Shown piece by piece: positions 17,236-24,339 of a stretch of 26,389 nt of DNA. How positions within the stretch are numbered: position 1 is the stretch's first letter; each line of letters starts with the position of its first letter. The notes below the pieces were generated by a model that saw nothing but the letters and a program-made list of their open reading frames with translations, searched no databases and was not told the origin of the DNA. The position numbers were made by a program, and so were the translations under genes. This DNA is from a virus: positions 1 to 26,389 of the IMG/VR virus record IMGVR_UViG_3300037189_002449; one strand, written 5' to 3'.

Positions 17236-18525
17236 TCATGTCGCAAACGGATCGTAATCCATCTCCGCCTGCCGTTGTGGGGCCTTCAACATAGGCCCAG
17301 CCTCTCTATACCCAACCGCAAAGTACCGAAACGCATCAGACGCATGACTCGTCCAATCATGCACAGGACTCGCCCGAAAACTCCGCGTCCGCTCATTGTA
17401 AGCCCGATGATACGACCGCAATGCCTCCAAACCAACATTACACCGATCCCGGTCAAACCACAACCGTGGGATCAACATCTGAGCCGCATGAATGCCATCC
17501 TCAATCGGCAACCTCGGAACAACCCGAAAGTTCAGCCCCAAGTCCCAGGCAACCTCACGCCTACTCTTCCCACTCCCCAATTCCCTAACCTCTATATCAT
17601 GCGGCGCATTATGTGTCCCATACAAATATCCACGCTTGTTCAACACCTCACAATAATGCGGAAGACCCTCATTCCGAGCCTCATAAAAATCAACCACATG
17701 CACAGCCCGACCAACCGTCTGCGTAAACCAAATCGCCGTGCTATCCCCAACCCCCAAATCCCACCACGTATCAACCCTGTGCCCAAGGTCATACGGAACC
17801 TTGCAAATCCGACCACCAGCCTGCGCAGCCTCCAACTCCTTCCCGTAAATCGAACCAGGAATGTTCGCGTTCCAACTGCACTCAAACTCCTGCTGATACT
17901 GGTCATCCGTCATCGTCTGCTGAGCCGCCGACAATTCCTCATCGTCCAAAATGCCCGTCTCGCTCGCCCTGTTTACAACACACAGCCAATCCTCATTGCC
18001 ACTCGCTTGCTCATACAAATCATAAAAAGCATTGTGACCCTTCGGCGTGCCAACAAACACAGCCCAACCCTTCCGATCAGATAGCGCTGGGCGGATAACC
18101 TCAGGGAAAACATTCTCAGGCATCTGCGCAACCTCGTCCATCACGCAGCCATCTAAGTAAATACCACGCAAACTGTCAGGGTTTTCAGCGCCAAGCAAAC
18201 TAATCCGCCCGCCAGTCGGCAAGTCACACCGCAATTCCGTCTCGTGAAACTTCACACCAGGTATCGCACCAGCAAACTGCTTCAAATAATCCCACGCCAC
18301 GTTCTTCGCCTGACGATACGTCGGCGCCATATACGCATACCGGGGGTTCGGCTTCTGCGACATGATCGCATCTCGCAGAATGTGATTGATTGCCCAAACC
18401 GTTTTGCCAAATCGGCGATGACACACAACCACACCCCACCGCTTGGAATCCATTTGCGCGTGCAACTCACGCTGCAATGGACGAGGAGAATACGGAATTA
18501 CAATGTTCTGGTTCTTGGAAGACAT
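17236..18525 (-). CDS. terL: Terminase large subunit (ATPase-nuclease)
   Basis: I chose ATG 18525 (429 residues) because GAGG lies five bases upstream. The frame is open for 62 more codons, but that part is low-complexity and unlike terminases. Walker A is CHRRFGKT (residues 35-42, Lys41). Walker B is CVMDEVAQMPE with Asp130/Glu131. YMAPTYRQAKNVAWDYLKQF and the coupling-type FVGTPKGHNAFYDLYEQ are typical TerL blocks. The nuclease half has TWWDLGVGDSTAIW (Asp256), VVDFYE, and a final HDWTSHASDAFRYFAVGY block with Asp390 and Asp397. It pumps DNA into the procapsid through the portal and cuts the concatemer. Overall it resembles the Terminase_6 family. Confidence 0.95.
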   Translation of the reverse strand: MSSKNQNIVIPYSPRPLQRELHAQMDSKRWGVVVCHRRFGKTVWAINHILRDAIMSQKPNPRYAYMAPTYRQAKNVAWDYLKQFAGAIPGVKFHETELRCDLPTGGRISLLGAENPDSLRGIYLDGCVMDEVAQMPENVFPEVIRPALSDRKGWAVFVGTPKGHNAFYDLYEQASGNEDWLCVVNRASETGILDDEELSAAQQTMTDDQYQQEFECSWNANIPGSIYGKELEAAQAGGRICKVPYDLGHRVDTWWDLGVGDSTAIWFTQTVGRAVHVVDFYEARNEGLPHYCEVLNKRGYLYGTHNAPHDIEVRELGSGKSRREVAWDLGLNFRVVPRLPIEDGIHAAQMLIPRLWFDRDRCNVGLEALRSYHRAYNERTRSFRASPVHDWTSHASDAFRYFAVGYREAGPMLKAPQRQAEMDYDPFAT

Positions 18526-18881
18526 GGCAACCTCAGTGCGTGGATGTTTCGTAGACCCGTTGTATAGCAGGAGCGGGCGGCGGGCGATCTGGCGGGGGGT
18601 GGGGGGTGCCGGCCTTCGAATTTGCGACCATCGCGGCGGCCAAGGCACTGATAATACAAAGCGAATCGGAAGCATGGCGCCAAGCAGCAAGCCACCAAGT
18701 AGCCTAGCCATCCAGGCCGCCTTGCCATTGAGCTGGCACGACGGTCACGACGGACGCGAACTGCGCCCAATTGCAAGCCATTGATATTGCACCAAATCAT
18801 TATCCGATAATCCCCATTATGTAATGTGTAGCGGCACAGCCCCCGCGCGTGGTTCGGCAGACGCTGTGCTTATCGGACCGA
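18526..18881. other. 356-bp non-coding gap between the terminase genes, with G-tracts and inverted repeats
   Basis: No plausible gene fits here: the two open frames on the minus strand are low-complexity and have no ribosome site. The + strand carries four G runs within 32 bases (18575-18577, 18582-18584, 18594-18599, 18601-18606), a potential G-quadruplex. Other signals are a palindrome at 18799-18811, an inverted repeat of TTATCGGA (18803-18810 and 18870-18877), and a 7-bp hairpin GCACAGC/GCTGTGC (18834-18840 and 18863-18869). Candidate roles are a packaging recognition site, a regulatory leader for terL, or a small RNA. I cannot separate these. Confidence 0.5.
18799..18811. repeat. Palindrome ATTATC-C-GATAAT (operator-like)
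   Basis: The sequence reads ATTATCCGATAAT, a perfect 6+1+6 palindrome. A second copy of the TTATCGGA half lies at 18870-18877 in the opposite orientation. This arrangement is typical of a binding site for a dimeric HTH protein; the 87-residue HTH protein encoded just upstream is a natural candidate, by inference only. Confidence 0.45.
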
Positions 18882-19343
18882 TCATTCGCCTGCCTTCGCA
18901 TCAACCGCTTGGTCTCCCTTCGCCCAGCTAATGGTGATTGACTGCTGCGCAGGTGCATCCTCTTTGCGATCTCTGATGCCATGCGGTTGGCTGCGTGCCA
19001 GGGTCCAGCGCAGCGTTTCGATCTCCAGCTTGCGGCGTTGGATCTCTGCGCCTAGCCAGCGCCCATCGCATGGCGTTCCGTCTGCGTGTGTCTTTGGCAG
19101 CTCGGCCATTGCGAGTTTGTTGATGCGGTCGCTGTGCCACTCGGCCTGCATGATCCTGCCATGGCGGTAGATCTCGAACATGTTTTCGTCGCGTGCGACG
19201 GCTGATGTGATGGCGCGATAGGATGGCATGTGCGGATCTTCTACGATCTGCAGGAGGTTTTCGCCCATTGCCATGCGCTCAGCGACTTCGGTCATGATGG
19301 CCTTGGTGACTTTGACCTGATGGCCTTTATTGTTTCCGCCCAT
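18882..19343 (-). CDS. terS: Terminase small subunit-like protein (Sf6 gp1-type)
   Basis: The 153-residue protein has an ideal ribosome site (AAGGAGGA) before ATG 19343. Residues about 12-60 form a helix-turn-helix of the small-terminase type: AIMTEVAERMAMGENLLQIV, then DPHMPSYRAITSAVARDENM and FEIYRHGRIMQAEWHSDRIN. The order (genome-start helices, HMPS..., then a Y..AR..Q...D/H) matches Sf6-like terminase small subunits. It is followed by the LGAEIQRRKLEIETLRWTLA helix used for oligomerisation. The short Gln/Ala-rich C-terminus would contact the large subunit. It recognises the packaging site and regulates TerL. It overlaps the preceding HTH gene by 17 bases. Confidence 0.85.
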   Translation of the reverse strand: MGGNNKGHQVKVTKAIMTEVAERMAMGENLLQIVEDPHMPSYRAITSAVARDENMFEIYRHGRIMQAEWHSDRINKLAMAELPKTHADGTPCDGRWLGAEIQRRKLEIETLRWTLARSQPHGIRDRKEDAPAQQSITISWAKGDQAVDAKAGE

Positions 19344-19590
19344 TTCGTCCTCCTTGGGGTTTGGTCAATGGTACATCATTCTGCCCAACAACCCAAGTGT
19401 TTGGTGTAACTTCACCCAATGTCATCATTTGGATGTGTACTTGATGCTCAGGGCTTGGGTTTAGGTATGACTGATGCTCTGGATGGAGGCACCATCTAGT
19501 GACCAGGCCCGTGGTTGGATGGCCTAGTTTTTGGGCCATGTCGGCGTATGTGAGGTCTTTGGCTTTTCGCCAGGCTTCAAGCTTGTTCAT
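19327..19590 (-). CDS. Small HTH protein (Cro/XRE-like) upstream of terS
   Basis: The 87-residue protein begins LEAWRKAKDLTYADMAQKLG, a typical start of an XRE-family helix-turn-helix (helices at residues 3-8, 14-22 and about 26-33). The recognition helix, with GLVTRWC, and the residues up to HPEHQSYLNPSPEHQ follow. The remaining 40 residues are not typical of Cro. A GGAG precedes the ATG at 19590, and the gene overlaps its neighbours on both sides (14 and 17 bases), so it is part of the terminase operon. It may regulate late genes or help terminase choose the packaging site. It differs from the 60-residue HTH protein at the control region. Confidence 0.7.
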   Translation of the reverse strand: MNKLEAWRKAKDLTYADMAQKLGHPTTGLVTRWCLHPEHQSYLNPSPEHQVHIQMMTLGEVTPNTWVVGQNDVPLTKPQGGRNGRKQ

Positions 19591-19855
19591 CTGCCAGCTC
19601 CATCATGAGTGCGAGGTACGCGATGGCATCAATGATGCTATCCTCGTGGTGTGAGTTTGCGAGGCGTGCAAGTTTTAGCTCGACCATGATTTGCGCTGCC
19701 TGCTGCTTGGTGATTGGAGCTTTGACGATTTGGCTGATGCGCTGTGCGAAGCGATCGAAGTTCATACGCGGCGATCCATAGGCTTCCTGCCTTGGGCCAT
19801 TGATGAGGGTTGACGCCTGCTCCAGTGCGGCTTGCGCTTTAGAAAGGTACTTCAT
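19577..19855 (-). CDS. DUF6378-like phage protein
   Basis: The 92-residue protein starts at ATG 19855 with GGAG 8 bases upstream. The pattern LINGPRQEAYGSPRMNFDRF, then ITKQQAAQIMVELKLARLAN and SHHEDSIIDAIAYLALMMEL, matches the small family I know as DUF6378, in which a G(p)r...YG.p..Nf.ria segment precedes (v/a)...m..lKlaRL..s...DS.iDi.aY.al. These are common near phage replication genes and have an all-helical, MazG-like look, so a nucleotide-pool role is possible but unproven. The gene overlaps both neighbours. Confidence 0.7.
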   Translation of the reverse strand: MKYLSKAQAALEQASTLINGPRQEAYGSPRMNFDRFAQRISQIVKAPITKQQAAQIMVELKLARLANSHHEDSIIDAIAYLALMMELADEQA

Positions 19856-20420
19856 TTTCCAGCTCCTGATTTCTGATTTCTATGACTTCTGCACCTGGGA
19901 ATGCAGCTTTGGTTGCATCTATCATTTCTTTGGCGAGGCTGCGTCTGTACATTGTGAGGGCCAGGACCATCTCGCGCTCGGTGATCAGCTCCAATTTCGG
20001 ATACGCCTCCTGCGCCCTCTGCCAGGCCCTAGGATCGCGCATCAGGCCGAAGCTACACCCATCTGCCTCAACGACCCACACCTGCGCTGTGGGAGGCTCT
20101 CCGTGAGTCTGCGAGGCAATCTGATCCATAGCCTGCATCCCTCTAATGCAGACCGATGCTCTGACGCTCACCTCGTCTGGATCTTGTGCGTCGATTGCTG
20201 CGTTGAGCTTGGCCATTGCTGACCCGAACTTTGCCGCAACATCTGTTGGCACCAGCTCGACGAGCCGATCGATGCCCCACTTGTGATCCATGTCACGGGC
20301 GATCTTGTCAAACGGTGCGAGTGCGTAGTCACATTTGATCTGGGTTGCCGATGCGCCTGGATGAATGATCCTATCCGACTTTCTCTCACGCCTTGGCTTC
20401 TGCGGTCTCTTGTATGTCAC
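19839..20420 (-). CDS. Hypothetical protein next to the candidate origin
   Basis: The 193-residue protein uses a GTG start at 20420, supported by GGAGAGG 5 bases upstream. It is basic at the start (RPQKPRRERKSDRIIHPG) and helical in the middle (KFGSAMAKLNAAIDAQDPDE, VRASVCIRGMQAMDQIA). It ends with an EREMVLALTMYRRSLAKEMI helix and a short beta-like tail. I recognise no domain. It is the first gene after the repeat array in the transcription direction, so it may act with the origin, but this is only its position speaking. Confidence 0.65.
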   Translation of the reverse strand: MTYKRPQKPRRERKSDRIIHPGASATQIKCDYALAPFDKIARDMDHKWGIDRLVELVPTDVAAKFGSAMAKLNAAIDAQDPDEVSVRASVCIRGMQAMDQIASQTHGEPPTAQVWVVEADGCSFGLMRDPRAWQRAQEAYPKLELITEREMVLALTMYRRSLAKEMIDATKAAFPGAEVIEIRNQELENEVPF

Positions 20421-20438
20421 GATGCCTCTCCTCTGGAC

Positions 20439-20580
20439 TTCCTCACCTCACCACCTCACTTACCTTCCTCACCTCCTCACCTTCCTCACCCCTATATAGG
20501 GGGGGTGAGGAGGTAAGGTTCAGGTGGTATTCTTCCTCACCTTTCCTCACCTTTTCCTCACCTAAAAGCAGCAGGTGAGG
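20439..20580. repeat. Iteron-like GGTGAGG array, candidate replication origin
   Basis: Six exact copies of TTCCTCACC occur on the + strand (20439, 20465, 20482, 20533, 20543, 20554), plus TCCTCACC at 20474 and weaker ACCTCAC copies at 20445 and 20453. Two inverted copies (GGTGAGG) lie at 20504 and 20574. The three copies at 20533-20562 are 10-11 bases apart, about one helical turn. The centre has the palindrome CCCCTATATAGGGG at 20489-20502 (extended as an imperfect arm with TGAGG). It lies in the gap between the primase-helicase gene and the next gene. Iterons next to a helicase or primase gene are the usual plan of iteron origins. On the + strand the same tract is C-rich and G-poor, which would also suit Rho. 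Confidence 0.6.
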
Positions 20581-20606
20581 ATGCATATTTGTCACGCTTT
20601 TCCGTC

Positions 20607-22796
20607 TCACAAACCTACCTCATCGCGATTGATCCATGCGCCTACGACCACCACTGAGATCTCCCGTCCTTGTCGTGGGTCTGTTATCTTATCGACCCGC
20701 AGCACGTCTGTCTTGATCCATTGTTTGATGATCAGCGCCACGCGGCCCTTGCCTGCCTTCTCTGTCGTGTCGATGCCGAGCATCTCGCCAATCAGATGGC
20801 CGACCCACGCCTTGGCTTGACTGCTTTCTCTGAGCGCATCTGTCTCGGCTGCCTTTCCGACGGCGCGCTGCACCCTCATTGCGGCCTCTGCTGTCACGCC
20901 TTCGAATGCGTCGGGCAGCGTGACCGGCACAACGACTGCGATATACTCGCCGTTGGCGATCTGCACGCCGATGGTTTGCATGTATGCAGCCTTGTCTGAG
21001 GGCGCTGCGAGGTTGGCCTTGGCATCGTCTATGCGGAACAGTCCCTTGGCTGCATCGCCTTCGAGGCCGAGCTTTTCTGCGGCTTCTTCGCTGACTTTGT
21101 TCAGCACTCGGGCCGCTCGGGCTGCGCCGATGAGGGCGTTGGCGCCGCGCACGCTGTCCACTGTTGCATCATCTCCGTTACCCTTGCGGATATGGTGGAC
21201 TGGGTGCACCGATGCGCCTGTCTCTCTGGCCAGCCTGCGCAGCATGGCGACCACCACTTGCACGGCCATGTTGCTATTCTCATTGACCATGTGAGCCGAG
21301 ATCAGGGGATCTATCAGGATGACCCCTATGCCCAAGGATCTGACTTTGTTGATCATGTAGTTCAGAAGCGCCTCATTCTCTGTCACGCCGTCCCTTGTTT
21401 CGGCGGCCAGGGTAATGCGGATGTCATCCTCCCCATCAAGGAAGAGCCAGCCTGCCAGATCCTGGTGCCCGATGTTGTAATGCTGCATGACAGCTGCCAG
21501 GCGCAGGAGGCTCTCGCTGCGCGGGTCTTCGAGGTTGACCATCCAAACCCTTGTGCGCTCGTGAACGTCTTGATTCAGCAGCTTGCGGCCTGTTGCTATG
21601 GCGACGGCCTCAACCATAGTCAGGCTGGTTTTTCCGATGCCTCCAGCTGATGCTGTCAGGCTGACGTATCCTCTGATATATGTTCGACCATAGATCCACT
21701 GTCTGCGCGGCAGGGTGAGCGGGTTAAACTCTTCGATCGGTGTTGGCCATGTTGCATGGTCGGCCTGTGTCGCTGGTGCGGGCGTGTCGAAGCTTTTTGC
21801 TGGCACTTGCTCAGCCATCTTTTGCTGCAACTGGTCTGGCTGCGGTGTCCAGCCCTTGGCCCTGGCGCCGTCGATCGCCTGTTGGACTTCTCTGCGAGTG
21901 TCTTCAGTCGTGTAGCCTGCGAGTGTTAGGCGATCGGTGAGGGCGTGGATCTCGCTGTCGGCCAGACCGCGTGAGACGTATGAGGCAACCAGCCTGATGA
22001 TGTTGGCGTGCCAGTTGTTGCCTTGCAGAATGTTGGCCTCTGCTAGGGCCCGGTCCATAGCTTGCTGGCCAAGGTCGATCTGGATGCCAGCGGATGCGTC
22101 TGTTGAGGCTGTGCTGGTGCGTTGCTGTGCGGGCGGGAATGCCCGCATCATACGCTCAAACGGAACAGGGTCTCTGTCGGTTGAGAACTCTGTGCGGAGG
22201 GTTGTCAACTCGGGTTGATAGCCTCTCTTCCTCTTGTCGTCATTGGGCCATGAAACTGTACCGGCGACTCGCATGATGCGAGATGGGTTGATCACGGCTG
22301 GATCTGTGCCGAGGCTGGCCGCGATGCTGGCCTGCACGTTGCGCCATGCGTCGAGGTTGTAGCACGGTTCTTCTAGGCGCCAGTACGCGTGGCCTCGCAC
22401 ATATGGTGTCGTGCCGGTTTTGACGCTCATCGTAAACTGCGGGCCGGCTAATGCCATGACGTTGCGCATGGAGTTGTCGCTGTCGGCATCTGCAAAACAA
22501 AAGAGGGCTGCCATAATGTCTGTGTCTTTGGCGGCTTTGCCTGCTGCGATCTGCGCATGTGGGTTGATCGGGTTGATGCACATGTACACGTTTTGGTGGG
22601 CAGCGTTCATGGATTGCGCGTGTTGCACGGCACCCTGGATGTCGATGTGCTTAAATCTGGCGGCGCTGACCTGTCTGGTAGCTGAGATGCAGCGCAACTC
22701 TATCTGAGCTAGACCGAATTTATCCCATTCTTGAGTGATGTAGCGGATGAAACTTTCGATTTGTTCAGGCTGTGCTTGCAGTAACTTGTCTTGCAT
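20607..22796 (-). CDS. Fused AEP-type primase and RepA-like hexameric helicase
   Basis: The 729-residue protein starts at ATG 22796 with GGGGAC upstream. Residues about 40-205 are archaeo-eukaryotic primase-like, close to the plasmid RepB-primase family: YMCINPINPH, an acidic CFADADSDN (Asp103 and Asp105), GHAYWRLEEP with His136, and RIMRVAGTVSWPN. Residues about 350-600 are a RecA/RepA-like ATPase (AAA_25): Walker A ASAGGIGKTSL with Lys389, Walker B GVILIDPL with Asp496, HPVHHIRKGN, and an arginine region VDSVRGANALIGAARAARVL. The C-terminal part may bind DNA or DNA-bound proteins. The pairing mirrors RSF1010 RepB'/RepA fused in one chain, and it implies origin-dependent unwinding and priming. 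No DNA polymerase is seen in the window. Confidence 0.87.
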   Translation of the reverse strand: MQDKLLQAQPEQIESFIRYITQEWDKFGLAQIELRCISATRQVSAARFKHIDIQGAVQHAQSMNAAHQNVYMCINPINPHAQIAAGKAAKDTDIMAALFCFADADSDNSMRNVMALAGPQFTMSVKTGTTPYVRGHAYWRLEEPCYNLDAWRNVQASIAASLGTDPAVINPSRIMRVAGTVSWPNDDKRKRGYQPELTTLRTEFSTDRDPVPFERMMRAFPPAQQRTSTASTDASAGIQIDLGQQAMDRALAEANILQGNNWHANIIRLVASYVSRGLADSEIHALTDRLTLAGYTTEDTRREVQQAIDGARAKGWTPQPDQLQQKMAEQVPAKSFDTPAPATQADHATWPTPIEEFNPLTLPRRQWIYGRTYIRGYVSLTASAGGIGKTSLTMVEAVAIATGRKLLNQDVHERTRVWMVNLEDPRSESLLRLAAVMQHYNIGHQDLAGWLFLDGEDDIRITLAAETRDGVTENEALLNYMINKVRSLGIGVILIDPLISAHMVNENSNMAVQVVVAMLRRLARETGASVHPVHHIRKGNGDDATVDSVRGANALIGAARAARVLNKVSEEAAEKLGLEGDAAKGLFRIDDAKANLAAPSDKAAYMQTIGVQIANGEYIAVVVPVTLPDAFEGVTAEAAMRVQRAVGKAAETDALRESSQAKAWVGHLIGEMLGIDTTEKAGKGRVALIIKQWIKTDVLRVDKITDPRQGREISVVVVGAWINRDEVGL

Positions 22797-22852
22797 TGTA
22801 TTGTCCCCGTAGGCTCTCTGGCCTGTTTGAGCTCTCCCTGACGTAATAACTT

Positions 22853-22883
22853 GCCCCCAGCGTGTCTGCGCTGGGGGCTTTTT
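22853..22883 (+). terminator. Strong intrinsic-type terminator facing against the genes (+ strand)
   Basis: A perfect 10-bp stem, GCCCCCAGCG (22853-22862) with CGCTGGGGGC (22869-22878), has a 6-base loop and is followed on the + strand by five Ts (22879-22883). The T-run lies next to the stop of the SSB-like gene. In the gene (minus) direction, the stem is followed by AAGTTATT, a poor U-tract. It should block rightward antisense transcription, while leftward it may be a weak terminator lowering expression of the primase-helicase. Confidence 0.72.
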
Positions 22884-22885
22884 CT

Positions 22886-23497
22886 TTAGAATTCCATGTC
22901 GTCATACATGGGGGGCGGAGGTGGTGGTGCCGGCTTCGGCGTAGGTGCCGGTTCCATAGCAATGCCACCTGCTGCGCCCTCTTTCATGCAATCGGGACGC
23001 GGCACCCATTTGATCACCTCAAGCACGGGGCTGATGGTAGATCCGCGTTTAAACTGCATGGCCTTGGTGTTGGCCAGGCGCACGAGGGGCAACATGCCCA
23101 GCGCCGGCTGCTGCTGCAGGCTCGGCGCCAGATCTGTCAAGGCTTGCCATGCGGCTGTGCCTGCCTGCTCCCAGGTTGCTGTTTCACCACCGCCGATCGC
23201 CACGTTGATGCTAAACCCCTTCTTCCAGTCTTCGCCGGGGGTTGGCAGCATCTGCGCTGGGCTTGGGTTCCACTTCCACTCGGGTGCCACGCCGGAGATT
23301 CCATCAGATTTCTGCCAGCCCGTCTTCATCTTTTCGATGTCGAAAATCATGCCTTTTGTGGCGTCATATGCGGCCTTGCCGTCGCTGCCGCGAATGTAAA
23401 AACACTTCGCGCCAATCGCTCCGTCCTGAGTTCCGCGTGCGGACCATTGCAAAAATGGACCGTTGGCGCCGTTGCCGCCTGTGTCTAGTGCAAACAT
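22886..23497 (-). CDS. Single-stranded-DNA-binding-like protein with acidic tail
   Basis: I chose ATG 23497 (203 residues) because AAGAAAGG lies 9 bases upstream; the longer start at 23524 has none. The N-terminal part is an OB-like beta pattern with Trp/Phe residues (GPFLQWSARG, GAKCFYIRG, WKWNPSPAQMLPTPGEDWKK, GFSINVAIGG). It ends with a Pro-rich linker and the tip YDDMEF, which closely resembles the acidic DDDIPF tail of bacterial SSBs, used to recruit partner proteins. It sits between the exonuclease-like gene and the helicase-primase. Known phage SSBs of this kind also lack recognisable sequence identity to host SSB, so the call rests on the tail, size and position. Confidence 0.68.
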   Translation of the reverse strand: MFALDTGGNGANGPFLQWSARGTQDGAIGAKCFYIRGSDGKAAYDATKGMIFDIEKMKTGWQKSDGISGVAPEWKWNPSPAQMLPTPGEDWKKGFSINVAIGGGETATWEQAGTAAWQALTDLAPSLQQQPALGMLPLVRLANTKAMQFKRGSTISPVLEVIKWVPRPDCMKEGAAGGIAMEPAPTPKPAPPPPPPMYDDMEF

Positions 23498-23517
23498 GAG
23501 TAGTGCCTTTCTTGTCG

Positions 23518-23579
23518 GGCGCATGTGCGCCGAGGAATGCCTGCTGCCGGCAGGCTCGGATCACGGCATTAAATGCCGT
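23518..23579. repeat. Cluster of three inverted repeats upstream of the SSB-like gene
   Basis: In order on the + strand: GGCGCA-TG-TGCGCC (23518-23531); GCCTGC-N5-GCAGGC (23539-23555), with a flanking CCGA/TCGG arm; and ACGGCATT-A-AATGCCGT (23563-23579), which spans the stop codon of the exonuclease-like gene. They fill the 71-bp gap between two minus-strand genes. Possible roles are a ribosome-site switch, an SSB self-regulation site, or a transcription terminator without a T-run. Confidence 0.5.
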
Positions 23580-24339
23580 AGAATTCGTTGCGGAGTTCTT
23601 CGTTGCCGGACCAGTAAAAGGACGACGGGTTGACCGGCACGATCGCCTTGGCTTCGTCTTTGTCGAGGCGGGCTAGGAATGCCTCCATGCGGAAAATCTG
23701 GGCCTTTGCCTTAATCAGCAGTTCGGTCGGATCGCCGTCCTCTAACAGTGAGGTTTTCTTCTCGCTGACGTACAGGAACTTGACAGCCATGTTGCCGTTG
23801 GCTTTGGCGTAGATGGCACGTTGCAGCTGATGTTCCGGCGACATCTGCGACGGGATGCGGCCAGTGGTTTTGAGATCGATGACGAGGCCGTGATCTGGGT
23901 AGACCAGATCCAGGTAGCCAATCACCGGAATGGTCCAGCCATCGCCCTTGGCGGTGATCTCAACCTTGTTCTGATGGTGGTCACCTTCCTCGACATCTGG
24001 GAAGTACGGCTTGCCGTACTTTTCCAGCTCAGCGACTGCCAGTTCTGTCATGGGTTTGATCCGATCGCGCTCACGAGTGGTGGCCTCATCGCCGATGCGA
24101 TACTTGCCGTCAAACTTTTCGACAGCCTGATCGATTGCCTGCGTGATGGGGTTGCCCAGCAGAGTGGCAGCCACTGCGTCTTCGGTGCAGATGCCACGCC
24201 ATGCGGCTGGTCCCATTGGTGTGCGCTTGCCGTGCAGATACTGCATCACCCAAACATCTGGCGCATTGGCCCACAGGTTTATACTGGATGCGGACAAGTG
24301 GTCGATATTGTGTCTCGTGAAGCCGTCAGAGTGCGTCAT
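23569..24339 (-). CDS. PD-(D/E)XK nuclease, RecB/Cas4-like exonuclease
   Basis: The 256-residue protein starts at ATG 24339 with an AAGAGAAAG-type site, overlapping the previous gene by 14 bases. The N-terminus has SINLWANAPDVWVMQYLHGK and a WRGICTEDAV block with Glu53. The core motif is GYLDLVYPDHGLVIDLKTTG: Asp144, Asp155 and Lys157 form the D...DxK signature. It is followed by the QLQRAIYAKANG stretch with Gln and Tyr, as in the PDDEXK_1 (RecB-like) family. Such phage enzymes usually supply a 5'-3' exonuclease for recombination or DNA processing, here next to an SSB-like protein and a helicase-primase. Substrate and polarity are not visible. Confidence 0.82.
   Translation of the reverse strand: MTHSDGFTRHNIDHLSASSINLWANAPDVWVMQYLHGKRTPMGPAAWRGICTEDAVAATLLGNPITQAIDQAVEKFDGKYRIGDEATTRERDRIKPMTELAVAELEKYGKPYFPDVEEGDHHQNKVEITAKGDGWTIPVIGYLDLVYPDHGLVIDLKTTGRIPSQMSPEHQLQRAIYAKANGNMAVKFLYVSEKKTSLLEDGDPTELLIKAKAQIFRMEAFLARLDKDEAKAIVPVNPSSFYWSGNEELRNEFYGI

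Noticed and set aside
18526-18711. 62-codon upstream extension of terL
   Set aside because: Low-complexity sequence without terminase features; the GAGG ribosome site fits ATG 18525.
18498-18800. 100-residue minus-strand frame in the terS-terL gap
   Set aside because: It has no ribosome site, is Arg/Pro/Cys-rich, and overlaps terL in another frame.
18834-18869. GCACAGC/GCTGTGC hairpin as terminator of terS
   Set aside because: The loop is 22 bases and no T-run follows in the gene direction, so it is listed only as part of the gap.
20439-20580. The GGTGAGG repeats as a CRISPR array
   Set aside because: Units are 9 bases, with spacing of only 8-11 bases in places, and there are no spacers or cas genes.
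22862-23488. 208-residue + strand open frame
   Set aside because: It mirrors the SSB-like gene and has no start signal.
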